A DNA stretch of 64,000 bases, taken from NCBI RefSeq assembly GCF_031143425.1, contig NC_090447.1, positions 26,557,238-26,621,237 of the forward strand, written 5' to 3'. The notes under the pieces were generated by a model. That model was not told the DNA's origin, ran no database searches, and worked only from the letters and a program-made list of their open reading frames with translations. The translations under genes and the position numbers were made by a program. The first letter of the stretch is position 1; every line of letters begins with the position of its first letter. Below, in pieces: positions 44,652 to 56,769 of this stretch. The stretch is from Pleurodeles waltl (lineage: Eukaryota > Chordata > Amphibia > Caudata > Salamandridae).

Positions 44652-46765
44652 CTCCTTTCCACTCAAAAACCCATACCCACCCCATACTCCAAAACTTCCC
44701 TTACCACACTAAAACCCATACACATCCCAGACACCCCTTACCACCCAAAAACCCATACCCGCCATAAATCCTCAAAACACCCTTACCACCCAAAAACCCA
44801 CACCCACCCTAAAACCCCTTACCACCCAAAAACTCATACCCACCCTAAAACCTATAAATGCCCTCAAAACCCAAAAACCCATACCCACTGTAAAACCTAA
44901 AAACGTCTTACCACCCAAAAACCCAAATCCCAACCTAAAAATGCCATTGCCACCCAAAAACCCATACCCACCGTAAAACCCCAAAATATTATTACCATCC
45001 AAAACCCATACCCACCCTAAAAGCTAAAATCCCCTTACTACCCACAAACCTATACCCACTCTAAAACCTTAAAATTCCCTTACCAAACAAAAACCCATAC
45101 TCACCCTAATACCTAAAAATGCCCTTACCACCAGAGAACCCATACCGATCCTAAAACCTAAAAAACAATTCCCACCCAAAGACCCATACCCACCCTAAAA
45201 CCTAAAATTGCCCTTACCACCAAAAAACCCTGCCCACCCTAAAACCTAAAACCCCTTACCACCCATAAACCCATACCCACCCTAAAACCTAAAAATGCCC
45301 TTACCACCAAAAACAAAACCCACCTTAGTACCCAAAAATCCCCTTACCACCTAAAAACCCATCGCAAACCCTAAAACCAACAATGCCCTTACAGCCCAAA
45401 ACCCACACAGACCCTAAAACAACTTTACCATCTAAAATCCCACACCCACTCTAAGACCTAAATTACCCTTACCACCAAAAAACCCATACCCACTCTAAAA
45501 CCTAAAAAACCCTCACCACCCCAAAACCCATGCCCATCCTAAAACCTAAAAATGCCCTTAACACCCAAAAACCCATAGCAAACCTAAAAATGCGTTTACC
45601 ACCCAAAAACCCACACACCCTATAAAACCTAAAACAAATTTACCATGCCCATCCTAAAACCTAAAAATGCCCTTAACACCCAAAAGGCCATACCCACCAT
45701 AAAATCTAAAAATGCCATTACCACCCAAAAACACATACCCACCCTAAAACCTACAAACACCCTATAAACTTGTATAGCGCACTACTCACCCATTAGGGTC
45801 TCAAGGCGCTGTACTCATACCGCTATGGAACCCCTCCTGGCTTTTCCCTGTGAGGTGCCCACTCCTGGGCACCCCCAGGGTGAAGCCAGGCATCCAAGCG
45901 CTGTTGTGGAGATTAAGCAAACTATTGCCCAGAGTTGCAGAGTGGGACTCATTAATTAGATTAGGCACCGAGGCGAGAATTATCTGGTCCAAGGGAAATG
46001 GGCCCAAGACCTGCCGAAGCGGGACTTGAACCCTGGTCGTGAGCCAGATCTCTGCCTCAGGGTCTGCCGCTCTAACCATTGTGCCACACTTCTCCACCCT
46101 AAATCCCCTTACCACCCAAAAACTCATGCCCACCCTAAAACCTATAAATGCCATCGCCACCTAAAAACCCATACCCATCCTAAAACCTAAAAACACATTA
46201 TCACCCAAAAACCCATACCCAACCTAAAAAAAACCCTTACCACCCAAAAACCTATACCCATCCTAAAACCTAAAAATGCTATTATCACCCCAAAACCCAT
46301 ACCCACCCTAAAACCTTAAAATGTCCTTACCACTCAAAAATACATACTCACCCTAAAACTTAAAAATGCGCTTACCACCCAAGAACCCATACCCACCCTA
46401 AAAGCTAAAAAACCCTTGTCACCCAAAAAACCATACCCACCATTAACCTAAAATTGCCCCTACCGCCCAAAAAAACAAACCCACCATCAAACCTAAAAAA
46501 CCCTTACCACCAAAAACCCCATACCCACCCTATAAAACCTAAAACAAATTTACCACCTAAAAACCCATACCCACCCTAAAACCTAAAATACCCTTACCAC
46601 CCAAAAACCTATACCCACCCTAAAACCTAAAAAAACCTCTCACCACCCCAAAATCCATGCCCACCCTAACACCTAAAAATGCCCTTACCACCCAAAAACC
46701 CATACCCGATAAACCTAAAAATGCCCTTACCACCCAAAAACCTATACCCACCCCAAACCTCTATA
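44652..46765. repeat. 45 bp minisatellite, about 40 units
   Basis: Unit approximates accacccaaaaacccatacc-caccctaaaacctaaaaatg-ccctt (45 bp). Copies vary by a few bases. A SINE interrupts it at 45769-46094. Because 45 is a multiple of 3, open frames persist on the minus strand with a 15-residue Gly/Phe/Val-rich repeat; these are not genes. Confidence 0.9.
45769..46094 (-). mobile_element. tRNA-derived SINE in the minisatellite
   Basis: Same family and orientation as 42009-42321: tggcacaatggttagagcgg A box and gggttcaagtcc B box on the minus strand. Minisatellite units resume on both sides. Confidence 0.88.
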
Positions 46766-46769
46766 TATA

Positions 46770-47165
46770 TCTAGGTAGTTATAGGTAGGACCACATTTCC
46801 ATACAAAAAGCATTTTTTTACTTCCCTATATCTTTGGCACCGCTTGGCAAATCTTAAACGAATCCAGGCGAATCTTAAACTTTCCCCAAAAAATTGCCAG
46901 TACCATCAGCTGCTGCCTGGAAAGTTTCGGGGTGATCTGTCCAGGGAAGGCCAAGAAAAAAGGGGGGTCCAAAAACACATTTTTCTCATTTATTTTTCTA
47001 CAGGGATTTTGAACAGCGATAGCTCAAAAACTACTGGACAGAATTACACCAAATTTGGCAGGAAGGTAGGTCCTGGTCCAGAAAGAGTGCTTTATCGTTT
47101 TGGTGTAGTTCCGTTCAGTAATTTTTGAGAAATTAAGAGGAAAACACATTTGTATATCTAGAGAG
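46770..47165. repeat. Interspersed repeat without coding capacity
   Basis: Contains gatagctcaaaaactactgg and caccaaatttggcagg, which looks like a dispersed vertebrate repeat. No ORF with a domain. Confidence 0.45.
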
Positions 47166-47935
47166 GCAAAGGATTTGCGACCCCTCCTCGTGCAGAGATT
47201 TAATGGTATATGGGAGGGGTGCCTTCTGCCTCCACGCTGCCCCAGGGACCACTATGCCCCAGGCCAACACTTTAGTTGGAGTGCAGGGGCCTGTGGCCCC
47301 CTGCTGCCCCAGGGGACCACCACCCCTAGGAGCAACAGTATATTTTTGGGGGGCCACATGGCCCTCCCACTGCCCCGGGTACCACCGCCCCCCAGGGCAA
47401 GACTGTAGTTGGAGCGGGGGCCACACCACCCCTGGGGCTAATGTTCTAAAAACAAAAGGTGGTCCTAAGGGACTCCCGCACCCCATGGACCACCATCCCC
47501 CGGGACTATGTTCTCGTTGGAGGGGGGCATGGCCCCCCTCGAGGAGCCTCTGAGGGCCCTGGGGACCACCAACCTCCAGAACCGGCTCTGCTATGTCCCA
47601 GGGGTGCCCACCCCTGGGACATAGCTGTTTGCTGTGGCTTGGGTGCAGCGCTGCAGCCATGCCACAGCAAACACTTTGAGTTTTCACAGTGGACCTTTAA
47701 AGCAGTTCCTGCAGTCAAAATCTGAAGTTTCATCACTGTGATCTGCACGCCTGCAGTGGACAGAGATGAAATGCTTCAGCAAGCAGGGTGCTGCTTTCAA
47801 AGCAGCTCCGTGCTTGTTGCAGTATTGGCACAGCAAGGGGAGCCTTAAGGCTTCCATCGCAGTGCCAGGTAGCCTGTGAGGGCTTTGTTTTAAAAAATAA
47901 AGATAAGAAAAAGTACAGACCATAGGGGGAGCCTA
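47166..47935. repeat. GC-rich degenerate repeat block with hairpins
   Basis: Repeated gccccaggg..accaccaccccc units of about 85-95 bp and perfect hairpins at about 47590-47625 (tatgtcccaggggtg / cacccctgggacata) and 47627-47670 (gtttgctgtgg / ccacagcaaac). No gene. Confidence 0.65.
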
Positions 47936-48154
47936 AATAAATAAAGAATACAAAAGTAGGGACTGCAGGAGAACCCTACCCTTCTTCTTCCTATTTTTTT
48001 CATACAAAGCCCTCAAAGGGCTTAAAAAAACAAAACCACCATAGCTATATGAGTTCGAGTCCAGCTGGATTCATTTCCTTTTTTGTTTGTTTAAATATAT
48101 TTTTTGTTAAATCCAAGAAAAATATATCATTCTAGGAGTTATTAAAGCCTAAAA

Positions 48155-48465
48155 AAACTATTTCTCTCTCTCCCTTTCTTTCTCTCTTTCTGTCTCTCTT
48201 TCAATCAATTCCTCCCAGTGACACACACACTTAGACATGCACCCACTCACAGACCCACTCTGATACTCACACACCCACTCACAGACCCACTGAGACACTC
48301 ATTCACCGACTCACAGATCCACTAGCACTCTCATGCAGCCACTCACAGATCCATGCACAGACTGATGCACGCACTAAAACATTGATGAACCCACTCTCAC
48401 GCTCAGACAGACAATCTGATAGCCACTCACCCCCAGATACACCCTCTCACACCTATTCTCACAGC
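48155..48465. repeat. (CT)n and cactcacagaccc tandem repeats
   Basis: Pyrimidine microsatellite (48160-48205) followed by degenerate units of about 36 bp (cccactcacagacccactctgatactcacac). Confidence 0.8.
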
Positions 48466-48789
48466 AGAGAAGCTGCGCTAACTCTCGCCGCGCACAGCGA
48501 AATGGCTGTGCACAGCGTGGGTTTGGGTGATGTCACTGACCATGTCATGAGTGATGTAATATGTGAGGTCATAAGCATTGCATTACGAGAGCGCCAGTTA
48601 TAGTTAGCTCAGGTGAATATAACTTCAGAATTTCTATGGTTTTGTACGAGTATATTCAGAACCTAACCATGACGTCCATGTAACCTTTGTTTTTTCCCGT
48701 GAATTTTTAAATGTTTTTTATTCTATTGCCTAACTATAACGTCCCTGTAACCTTTGTTTTTTCAGTGAATTATATATATACACGCACTT

Positions 48790-48990
48790 AATACTTAGCT
48801 GTACTTACCTTTAAAAACTTTACCAAGAATATGCCTTTACCATTCATGTCTTTAGAATGAAATTTGTTGTTAAGGCATGCATGGTAATTTTATATTTGTG
48901 GTAAAGGCATCTGTGGTAAAGTTGTATGCATGGTAATGCCTCCATGGTAACAGTCATGCGTGGTAATGCCTGCGCTGTAATGGCAGTTTC
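48790..48990 (-). repeat. Right inverted repeat of the 5.3 kb unit
   Basis: Reverse complement reads ...ggcattaccacgcatgac..accatgcat..tgcctttaccac, paralleling 43690-43880. Includes the hairpin ending ggcatgcatgg. Confidence 0.65.
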
Positions 48991-49525
48991 CCGAAGACTA
49001 TAGGCTCCAAATGAAACGCATGAGGTTGAGGGTCTACTGCAGTGAACTGTGTATAATTTACACATCATTGCTTCCAATGCTAATGTCAAAGGTGCAGTTA
49101 TCAGAGGTGCGGTGGTACTGGGTCTTGGGGGTGCGAGGTGCTGGGGTGCACCTTTCCATGAGTGCACTTTATTTATCAGGCTAGCTCATTTTTAGGTCGA
49201 AGCCTACCAAACGTCACAGCTGTCTGGTTTGCTAACAACTTCCTGCTGGCATTGAAAGCTTCCCTATGAAAGCATTGCACCCAATCCTGACCATTGTCTT
49301 TGTGGTTTGTAACTCATATTTGTTTGTCTTCTTTTTGATGGCTTTGTTGTTTTTGTCTGTCCAGCTTGAGTTCGTCTGACCAGTAGATCGATGCCTGTTT
49401 ACTGCATCCTTCCGACTGCTAGTTTTCTGTAAACAGGCCTTTAAATCTGGGTCATATCTTGTCACATTTGCTATGCATTTAAAGACAGCGGTCAAATGTC
49501 AGGCTCTGTCTTTTGAGGGAGCTTA

Positions 49526-50242
49526 GGGCCAGATGTAGGAAACTGTTTGCGACTCGCAAATGGCAAAAATTGCCGTTTGCGAGTCGCAAACCGGAGTTTC
49601 CTATGCAGAAATTCATTTTGCGAGTCGGGACCGACTCGCAAAATGCATTTCCGAATCGCAAATAGGAAGGGGTGTTCCCTTCCTATTTGCGATTCACAGT
49701 GGTATGCAATTCCATTTGCGACCACGTATGTGGTCGCAAATGGAGTCGCAGTTACCATCCACTTGAAGTGGATGGTAACCCACTCGCAAATTGGAAGGGG
49801 TCCCCATGGGACCCCTTCCCCTTTGTGAATGGACCACAAAATATATTTTCAGGGCAGGTAGTGGTCCAAGGGACCACTACCTGCCCTGAAAAAATTCCGA
49901 AACTAAAGGTTTCAGATTTTTTTTTAAGTGCAGCTCGTTTTCCTTTAAGGAAAACGGGCTACACTTAAAAAAAAAAAAACTGCTTTATTTAAAAGCAGTC
50001 ACGAACATGGAGGTCTGCTGACTACAGCAGGCCTCCATGTTAGCGAGTGCCCATAGTCGCTATGGGGCCGCAATTTGCGACCCACCTCATTAATATTAAT
50101 GAGGTGGGTCTTTGCGACCCCATAGCGACTCGCAGACGGTGTCTGAGACACCGTTCTGCATAGCAAATTGCGACTTGCAATTTGCGAGTCGCACGACTCG
50201 CAAATTGCAAGTCGCAATTTGCTTTCTTGCTACATCTGGCCC
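49526..50242 (-). mobile_element. 717 bp MITE, second copy of the TTA family
   Basis: GGGCCAGATGTAG ends and duplication tta at 49523-49525 and 50243-50245. Opposite orientation to the copy at 16094-16806, with which it aligns throughout. Several open frames inside are products of the repeated cgactcgcaaa palindromes and are not genes. Confidence 0.92.
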
Positions 50243-50771
50243 TTAGTGTTTTCTTTCTCTCACTTTATGTGACAATCTTGCTGTGAAACGGAAGGCTTTT
50301 TCCTAGCATGCAACAAAAATGAACTGTGCTGACATTTTTAAATACATCATAATTAGGAAAATACTAATTAAGTTTTTTATTTTGCAATTCTGAAGTGTGA
50401 TGGAAACAAATATTTAAATATGATCAAAACACATCAATACACTAGGTGTTGGGATTTCCAGACATTATCATTCATCGCATTAAAACTATAAGTCTGTGCA
50501 AACGTTATGGGCATTTCAATTGAAAATATGTTATCTATAATGGCAGTACTCTAACACACCATGCATACTCCATACTGCGCCACTCCACTCAATAAGACTT
50601 CACTCTATAACACTCTACTCCACTCTATGCCCTTCCACTCTGTGCCATGCCACTGCATTCTATGACACTCCACTTCTTTCTATGGTATGCCACTCCATTT
50701 CACAACACTCCATGTCACTCCACTCCACAACAGTCCACTTTGTGACATGCCACTTCACTCTAAGACACTTT

Positions 50772-51366
50772 GGTGGTCATTACGACCCTGGCGGTCAGAG
50801 ACCGCCAGGGGTAATGTGGCTTCCGTACCACCAACAGGCTGGCGGTACGGAGGCCCCTATTACAACCGCGGCAGTAGCACCGCGGTCGCACCGCCGGGGC
50901 CGGCGGTTTCCCGCCGTTTTAGCCCCGGCGGTGATAATCCGCCAGGGCAGCGCTGATAGCAGCACTGCCCTGGTGATTATGACACCCCTACCGCCAGCCT
51001 GTTTCTGGTGGTTTGCACCGCCAGGAAGAGGCTGGCTGTAAGGGGTGTCCTGGGGCCTCTGGGGGCCCCTGCACTGCCCATGCCACTGGCATGGGCAGTG
51101 CAGGGGCCACCTAACAGGGCCCCGGCCAGCTTTTCACTGTCTGCATAGCAGACAGTGAAAAGCGTGACGGGTGCAACTGCACCCGTCGCACGGCCGCAAC
51201 ACCGCCGGCTCCATTAGGAGCCGGCTCCTATGTTGCGGCCTCATCCCCGCCGGCCCAGCGGGAATGTCATAATGGGGGCCGCGTGAGTGCAGCCGCATTG
51301 GCGGCCGCACAGTGGTTACCGCCTGGCGGGCGGCGGTAGCCGCCCGCCAAGGACGTAATGACCCCC
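50772..51366. mobile_element. GC-rich MITE related to the Harbinger TIR
   Basis: Left end ggtcattacgaccctggcgg, right end complementary ..cgtaatgaccccc. The left end matches the 9 kb Harbinger TIR at 17 of 18 positions over CATTACnACCCTGGCGGT. Interior is about 65-70 percent GC with palindromes. It sits in the satellite, in a region otherwise AT-balanced. No clear target duplication. Confidence 0.75.
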
Positions 51367-54300
51367 TCTATGACATGCCACTCCACTCCACTGTACGCTT
51401 TTCCACTCCACTCCACTCCACTTGATTCTACGCCACTCTACTCTGCCCCTCCACTCATGGCACACCCACTCTACGCCCTCCACTCCACTTGCCCAAATCT
51501 GCTTCTCTCTAATCTAGTCCAATATTTCTCCCTCCAATCTACCCCACTCCACTCCAATCTACCCCCAATCCACTCCACTCCAATCAACCCCACTATACTC
51601 CAATATTCCACACTTTAATCTCCCTCACTCCTATCCAATCTACCCCACTCCTTACCAGCCTCTCCAATCTACCCCACTTCAATCTACCAAAATCGTACCC
51701 ACTTCACTCTGCCACAATCTATACCACACTCTTATCTACCTCACTGTACCCCAATTGACCCCATTTCAGTGTTCCACAATCTACCCCACTCCACTCAAAT
51801 CTAGGCCACTCTACGCCAATCTACTCCTCTCTACCCTCAATGTACCCAGGTACACCTGAACCCACCACACTTCAACCTAGCCTAGCACACCCCAGTGTAC
51901 CCCACCCTACTCCAGTCTACTCCACTCCAGTCTATCCAAAGCTACACCACTCCACCCCAATCTACCCCAATTTACCCACTCCACCCCACTCTAACCCACC
52001 CCGTTCTGCCCTACTCCAATCTCCCCACTCCAATCAAGCCCACTCAATTTTATCTCACTCTACTCCACTCAAATGTGCCCCACTCCATTTGAATCTACCT
52101 CACTCCAATCTACCCCACTCCACCCTAATCTTCCAGACTCCACTCCAAACATCCCAGCTTCAGTCCTGTCTACCCCACTCCACTCCAATCTACCCCACTC
52201 CAAGCTACCCCACTCCACACTACCTTAAACTATCCCTCGCCAAGCGACCCCACTCCACTCCTCCCTAATCTACTTGACTGCACTCCAATCTACCTCACTC
52301 CACCTACGCAACTTCACTTTACTTCACTCCAATCTACCCTAATCTACCTCAATCTCCCTCTCAGTATTCTACCGCAATCTACGCCACTCAAACATATACC
52401 ATTCCAATCTACCCAATCCACTCTACCCCACCCCTGTCCAGTCTACCCATGCCACCCCAGTCTACCCAAATCTACACCACTTTACCCCTCCACACCAATC
52501 TACCCCATGCAACCCCAATGTACCCCACTCCACACCAATCTACCACACTTCAATCTACCCACTCCACCCCAATTCCCCATTCCAATTTACCCACTCAACC
52601 CCAATCTACCCCACTTCAATCTTCCTCACTCAAGTCCAATCTACCCCTCCCCATTAAAATCTACTCCACTCCACCTCAATATACCACACTCTTATCTACC
52701 CCACTTCACTCCAATATACTGCACCCCACTCCAATCTACCACAATTTACCCCACTCCACTCCACTCCAATCTAACCTACTCCACTCCAATTTCCAATCTC
52801 CACTCCACTCTACCCTACTCCACTCCATTTCACTCCAATCTAGCCCACTCACTCCAATCTACCCAACACCACCCCAATATACCCCATTCCAATCTACCAC
52901 GATGTACCCCACTCCAATCTGCCCCAATATACCCCACTTCACTCCACCACAATCTATCCCACTCCACTCCAATCTACTCCAGTCTACCCCAATCTACCCC
53001 ACACTGCTCCAGTATACCATAATCTATCCCACTCCAGTATATCCCACTCCACTTCAGTCTAACCAACTCTACCTCTATGTACCCCAATCTACCTGAATCC
53101 GCCCACTTCAGACTAGCCCAGCTCACCCCAATCTACCCCAACTTCCCCACTCCACCCTAATCTACCGACCCCACTCCACTCTAACCCACTCCATTCTACC
53201 TCACTCCAATCTACCATACTTCACTCCAAATTACCCCACTCTATTTCACTCAAATCTAAATCTACCCCACTATTCCAATCTATCACACTCCAAACACCCA
53301 ACCTACTCCACTTCACCCGAATCCACCCCACTCCACCAGAATCCATCAGACTCCACTCCAATTTACCCAACGCCACTCCAATCTACCCCACTCCACTCTA
53401 ATCCAATCTACCCTACTCCAAACTATCCCACTGCACTCCGATCTACCCCACTCCACTTTACCTCAATCTACCCCACTCCACTCCAATCTACTTCACTCCA
53501 CTCCACTTTACAGCACTCAACTCCACTCCAATCTGTTCAATTTACCCCACTGCGCTCTACCCCAGTCTACCGCACTCCAATCTATACCATTCCAATATAA
53601 CCCAATCCAATCCACTATGCCACACTCCATTGTACCCAAGACCACCCAATCTACCAACCTCCTTTCCACTGTGCCCCACTCCACCCCAATCTACCCCAAA
53701 CCACCACAATCTACCCACTCCATTCTACCCCACTTCACTCCAATCTACCTCACCCCAATCTACTACAATCTACCACACTCCATTCTTCCACAATCTACCC
53801 CACTCCACTCCTGTCTATCCCACTCCACTCCAATGTACTCCAGTCCCCTCAACTACACCAGTCTACCACAATCTACCAACTTCACCCCACCACAATCTAC
53901 TGCACTGCACTCCAATCTGTCCCAGTCCACCCCACGCCACCCCAATCTACCCCACTCCATTCTACTGCACTCCACTCCAATCTACCCCACTCCACTCCAA
54001 TCTACGACACTTCAATATGCACTCCTCTTTGTCCCACTTCACTCCACTTCAAAATACCCCAATCCAATCTACCAAAATGCACCCCACTTCACTACACCAA
54101 TATCTACAGCACTCCAATTCGATCTGCCACACGCCACTCCAACCTACCCCACTCCAGTCTACCCCACTCCAATCTACCCCTCTCCACTCCAATCTACCCC
54201 TCTCTTCTCCAATCTACCCCACTACAATCTACTACAGTTTATCACACTCCAATCTACCACAATCGTCCCCACTCCACTCCAGTCTACCCAACTCCACTCA

Positions 54301-55284
54301 AATCTCCACTCCACTCTTTCCCATTCCACTCCACTCCAATCTACCCCCCTCCACCCCAGGGTACCCCAGTCCACTCCATTTCAATTTACCCCACTCCAAT
54401 TTCCCCAATTCACCCCATTCCACTCCAGGCTTCCCCACTTCACTCTAACCTGCTGCAGTCCTCGCTATCCCAATCTAACCCAATCTACCCTACTCCACTC
54501 ATATCTACCCCACTGCACACCAATCTAACCCCCTCCACCTTAATCTCCTCCAGTCCTCCCAACCCACCAAATCCACCCCACTTCAATCTACCCTACTCAA
54601 CCTATTCCATTCTAACCCACCCCACTCCAATCTACCACATTCTACCCCACTCCAATCTACTCCACTTCACTTCAGTCATCCCAACTCCACCCCATCTACC
54701 CCAATCAACCCCACTCTACCCCACGTAACCTCACTTCAATCTACCCTACTCCAATCTATCCCATTCCAATCCAATCTTCTGCACTCCACTCGGAAATCTT
54801 CTGTATCTATCCCACTCCCTTCCTATCTACCACACTCCAGTCCAGCTAGTCCACCTCATTCCACCCAAATCTACTCTACTCCACTCCACCCCAATCTAAT
54901 CTAATCTACTCCACTTCGATCTATCCCTCTCCACTCCACCCTAATCTACCCGACTCCACTCCAATCTACCCCATCTACCCCACCCCATTCTACCCCAATC
55001 TACTCCACTCCACCCAACCTACCCCACTCCTATCTAATTTACCCTAGTCTGTCGACTCCACTCTAATCTACCCGACTCTATTTCATTCTACCCAACTCCA
55101 CAACCATCTACCCCACTCCACTCCAATCCAATCCAATCCACTCCACCCCATCCACTTGAATCCACTCCACTTCAATCTACCCCAGTCCACCCCAATATAC
55201 CCCACTTCAATCTGCCACTCCAATCTAACCCACTCCAATCTACCTCACTCCAATCTACCCCAATCCACCCCACTGCACCTCACC

Positions 55285-55641
55285 TAGGGTGACAGGTCAT
55301 TCTTGATGTGCTGGGGCAGTCCCGGGTTTTCAGTAGCTGTCCCAGTAGATTTCAGCAAGTTTGGCTCATGTCCCAGTTTTCAGCAAGGGTCAACAGATGG
55401 AGACACATTTTTATGCGTCCCAAAGCAGGACTAGTTAGCAGCTACTATGAAAATGCAAGTTAATTAACAGATGTGATAGTGGGTTTAAAAATTGCACTTT
55501 ATTTATTTCCTTAGTGCACCGTCTGTTTTTCTGTGTTGATGAGTACCCACTGTCTGTGCCCCTTGGCTAATGAAAATAATGTAGTCCTTCTTCAATTTTA
55601 GTGAAATGTCCTAGTTTTTTGTTTTCTATCTGGTCACTCTA
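55285..55641. mobile_element. Short TIR element in the satellite
   Basis: Starts tagggtgacagg and ends ctggtcactcta, an imperfect terminal inverted repeat of about 13 bp. Interior includes a cagtcccgg / cctagtttt stretch. Class not determined; hAT-like is only a guess. Confidence 0.5.
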
Positions 55642-55954
55642 ACTCCACCCCACTCCTCTCCACCCCATTCCAATCCACCCCACACACCTCCAATCTACCC
55701 TACTCTACTCCACTCCAATCTACCCTAATTTACCCCACTCCATTTACTCCACCCTATGCTACTAACTTTTAGCAATGGTAAACAGCAGCCACTGTGTGCA
55801 ACATTGCTAAAACACATTGCCAAAGCCAATAGCTCTTGCACAGACAAGATCTATTGGCTTTGCCAATGCTTAATTTACAAGTGCCTGTTGACTGTGTCTG
55901 GTTTGCTCTTCCTTGAGGAAACAAGGGCTCTGTGGGGAGGCCAGCATAGCTCAG

Positions 55955-56760
55955 ACAAGAGTAATTTGGGAAGAGAGAACATTAGAAAGAAGGTAAGAAG
56001 GACAGAAGATGGAATGTGGGAGAAGGGGTGAGAAAAGATACTGAAAACAAAAATAATGAAAGAAATTAGCTGAAGGGGAGAAGCAGGACTTTTTTTTAGA
56101 GAAACAACATAGGGAGGGGGATTAGGTGTAGAGAGCAACGATGGTGAGGGCAGGGAGTGAGAGAGATGGAGAAAAGGAGGCGAGAGAAAGGTTGAAGGAA
56201 AAAAGGGGAAAGACAAAACACAGGAGGGATGGAGAACAGCGAGGAAAAGGGAGGGAAAAATCAGAAGGAGAAACATACCCAGAAGAGAAAGTCCTGAGAC
56301 ATGGAAAGGGCTAGGGAAGAGATGGATAAAGATGATAAGAACCTGCAAAAGTGAATAGGGTGGAGAAAGAATGTAGCAGAAATAAGGTGCTCGAGAACCA
56401 GAAGTGGCTGATGAGAGTAAGGATAAGAGAAAGAAGCAAAAACAAGACACAGAGTTGAAAGAGAATGTGAGGAGGGCAACGGATATCAAATGGAGGCTGT
56501 GGTGAGAGTGAAAAGTATGATGCGGGTAGAAGAGAGGGGAGAGGACAAGGAGAGATTCAGGAGACAAAAATGAAAAGGGGCAAAGGAGTGGAGCAGCCAG
56601 AGAAGAATAAGAAGTTTAGAAAGAAGGTAAAGAGGCAGAAAGGGGTGTAGAGGAGGCTGAAGGGTTTGGGAGGAGAGTCTAGTGAAAGAGCAGATGAGAG
56701 CAAAGAAGTCTGGAGTTTGGGAGGATAGAGCAAGAGTGAGGAACTCAGAGACACGTGCAG
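55955..56760. repeat. Polypurine tract of about 0.8 kb
   Basis: Plus strand is almost only A and G over hundreds of bases (gagagaaagg, aaggaggcgagag, etc.). Open frames on the minus strand (Ser/Leu/Phe/Pro-rich) reflect this bias and are not genes. Confidence 0.85.
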
Positions 56761-56769
56761 CACTGTAGC

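Larger units (their letters stand above)
50555..55750. repeat. Large satellite of CCACTCCAATCTACC-type units
   Basis: About 5 kb of degenerate repeats of ccactccaatctacccc (roughly 10-20 bp periods, short words actcc and aatctacc recurring). Two insertions interrupt it: 50772-51366 and 55285-55641. Long Pro/Ser/Thr/His open frames on the plus strand are artefacts of low complexity. Confidence 0.92.

Noticed and set aside
44652..46765. Internal telomere array
   Set aside because: The ccctaaaa words resemble telomeric repeats, but the true unit is a 45 bp degenerate minisatellite, not TTAGGG.
47133..47687. 184-residue frame on the minus strand
   Set aside because: Lies in the GC-rich repeat block; composition, not a domain, keeps it open.
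52449..54528. Long Pro/Ser/Thr/His reading frames of 171-303 residues on the plus strand
   Set aside because: They coincide exactly with the CCACTCCAATCTACC satellite, and overlapping frames are all open.
55875..56567. 230-residue Ser/Leu/Pro frame on the minus strand
   Set aside because: Reflects the polypurine tract on the opposite strand.
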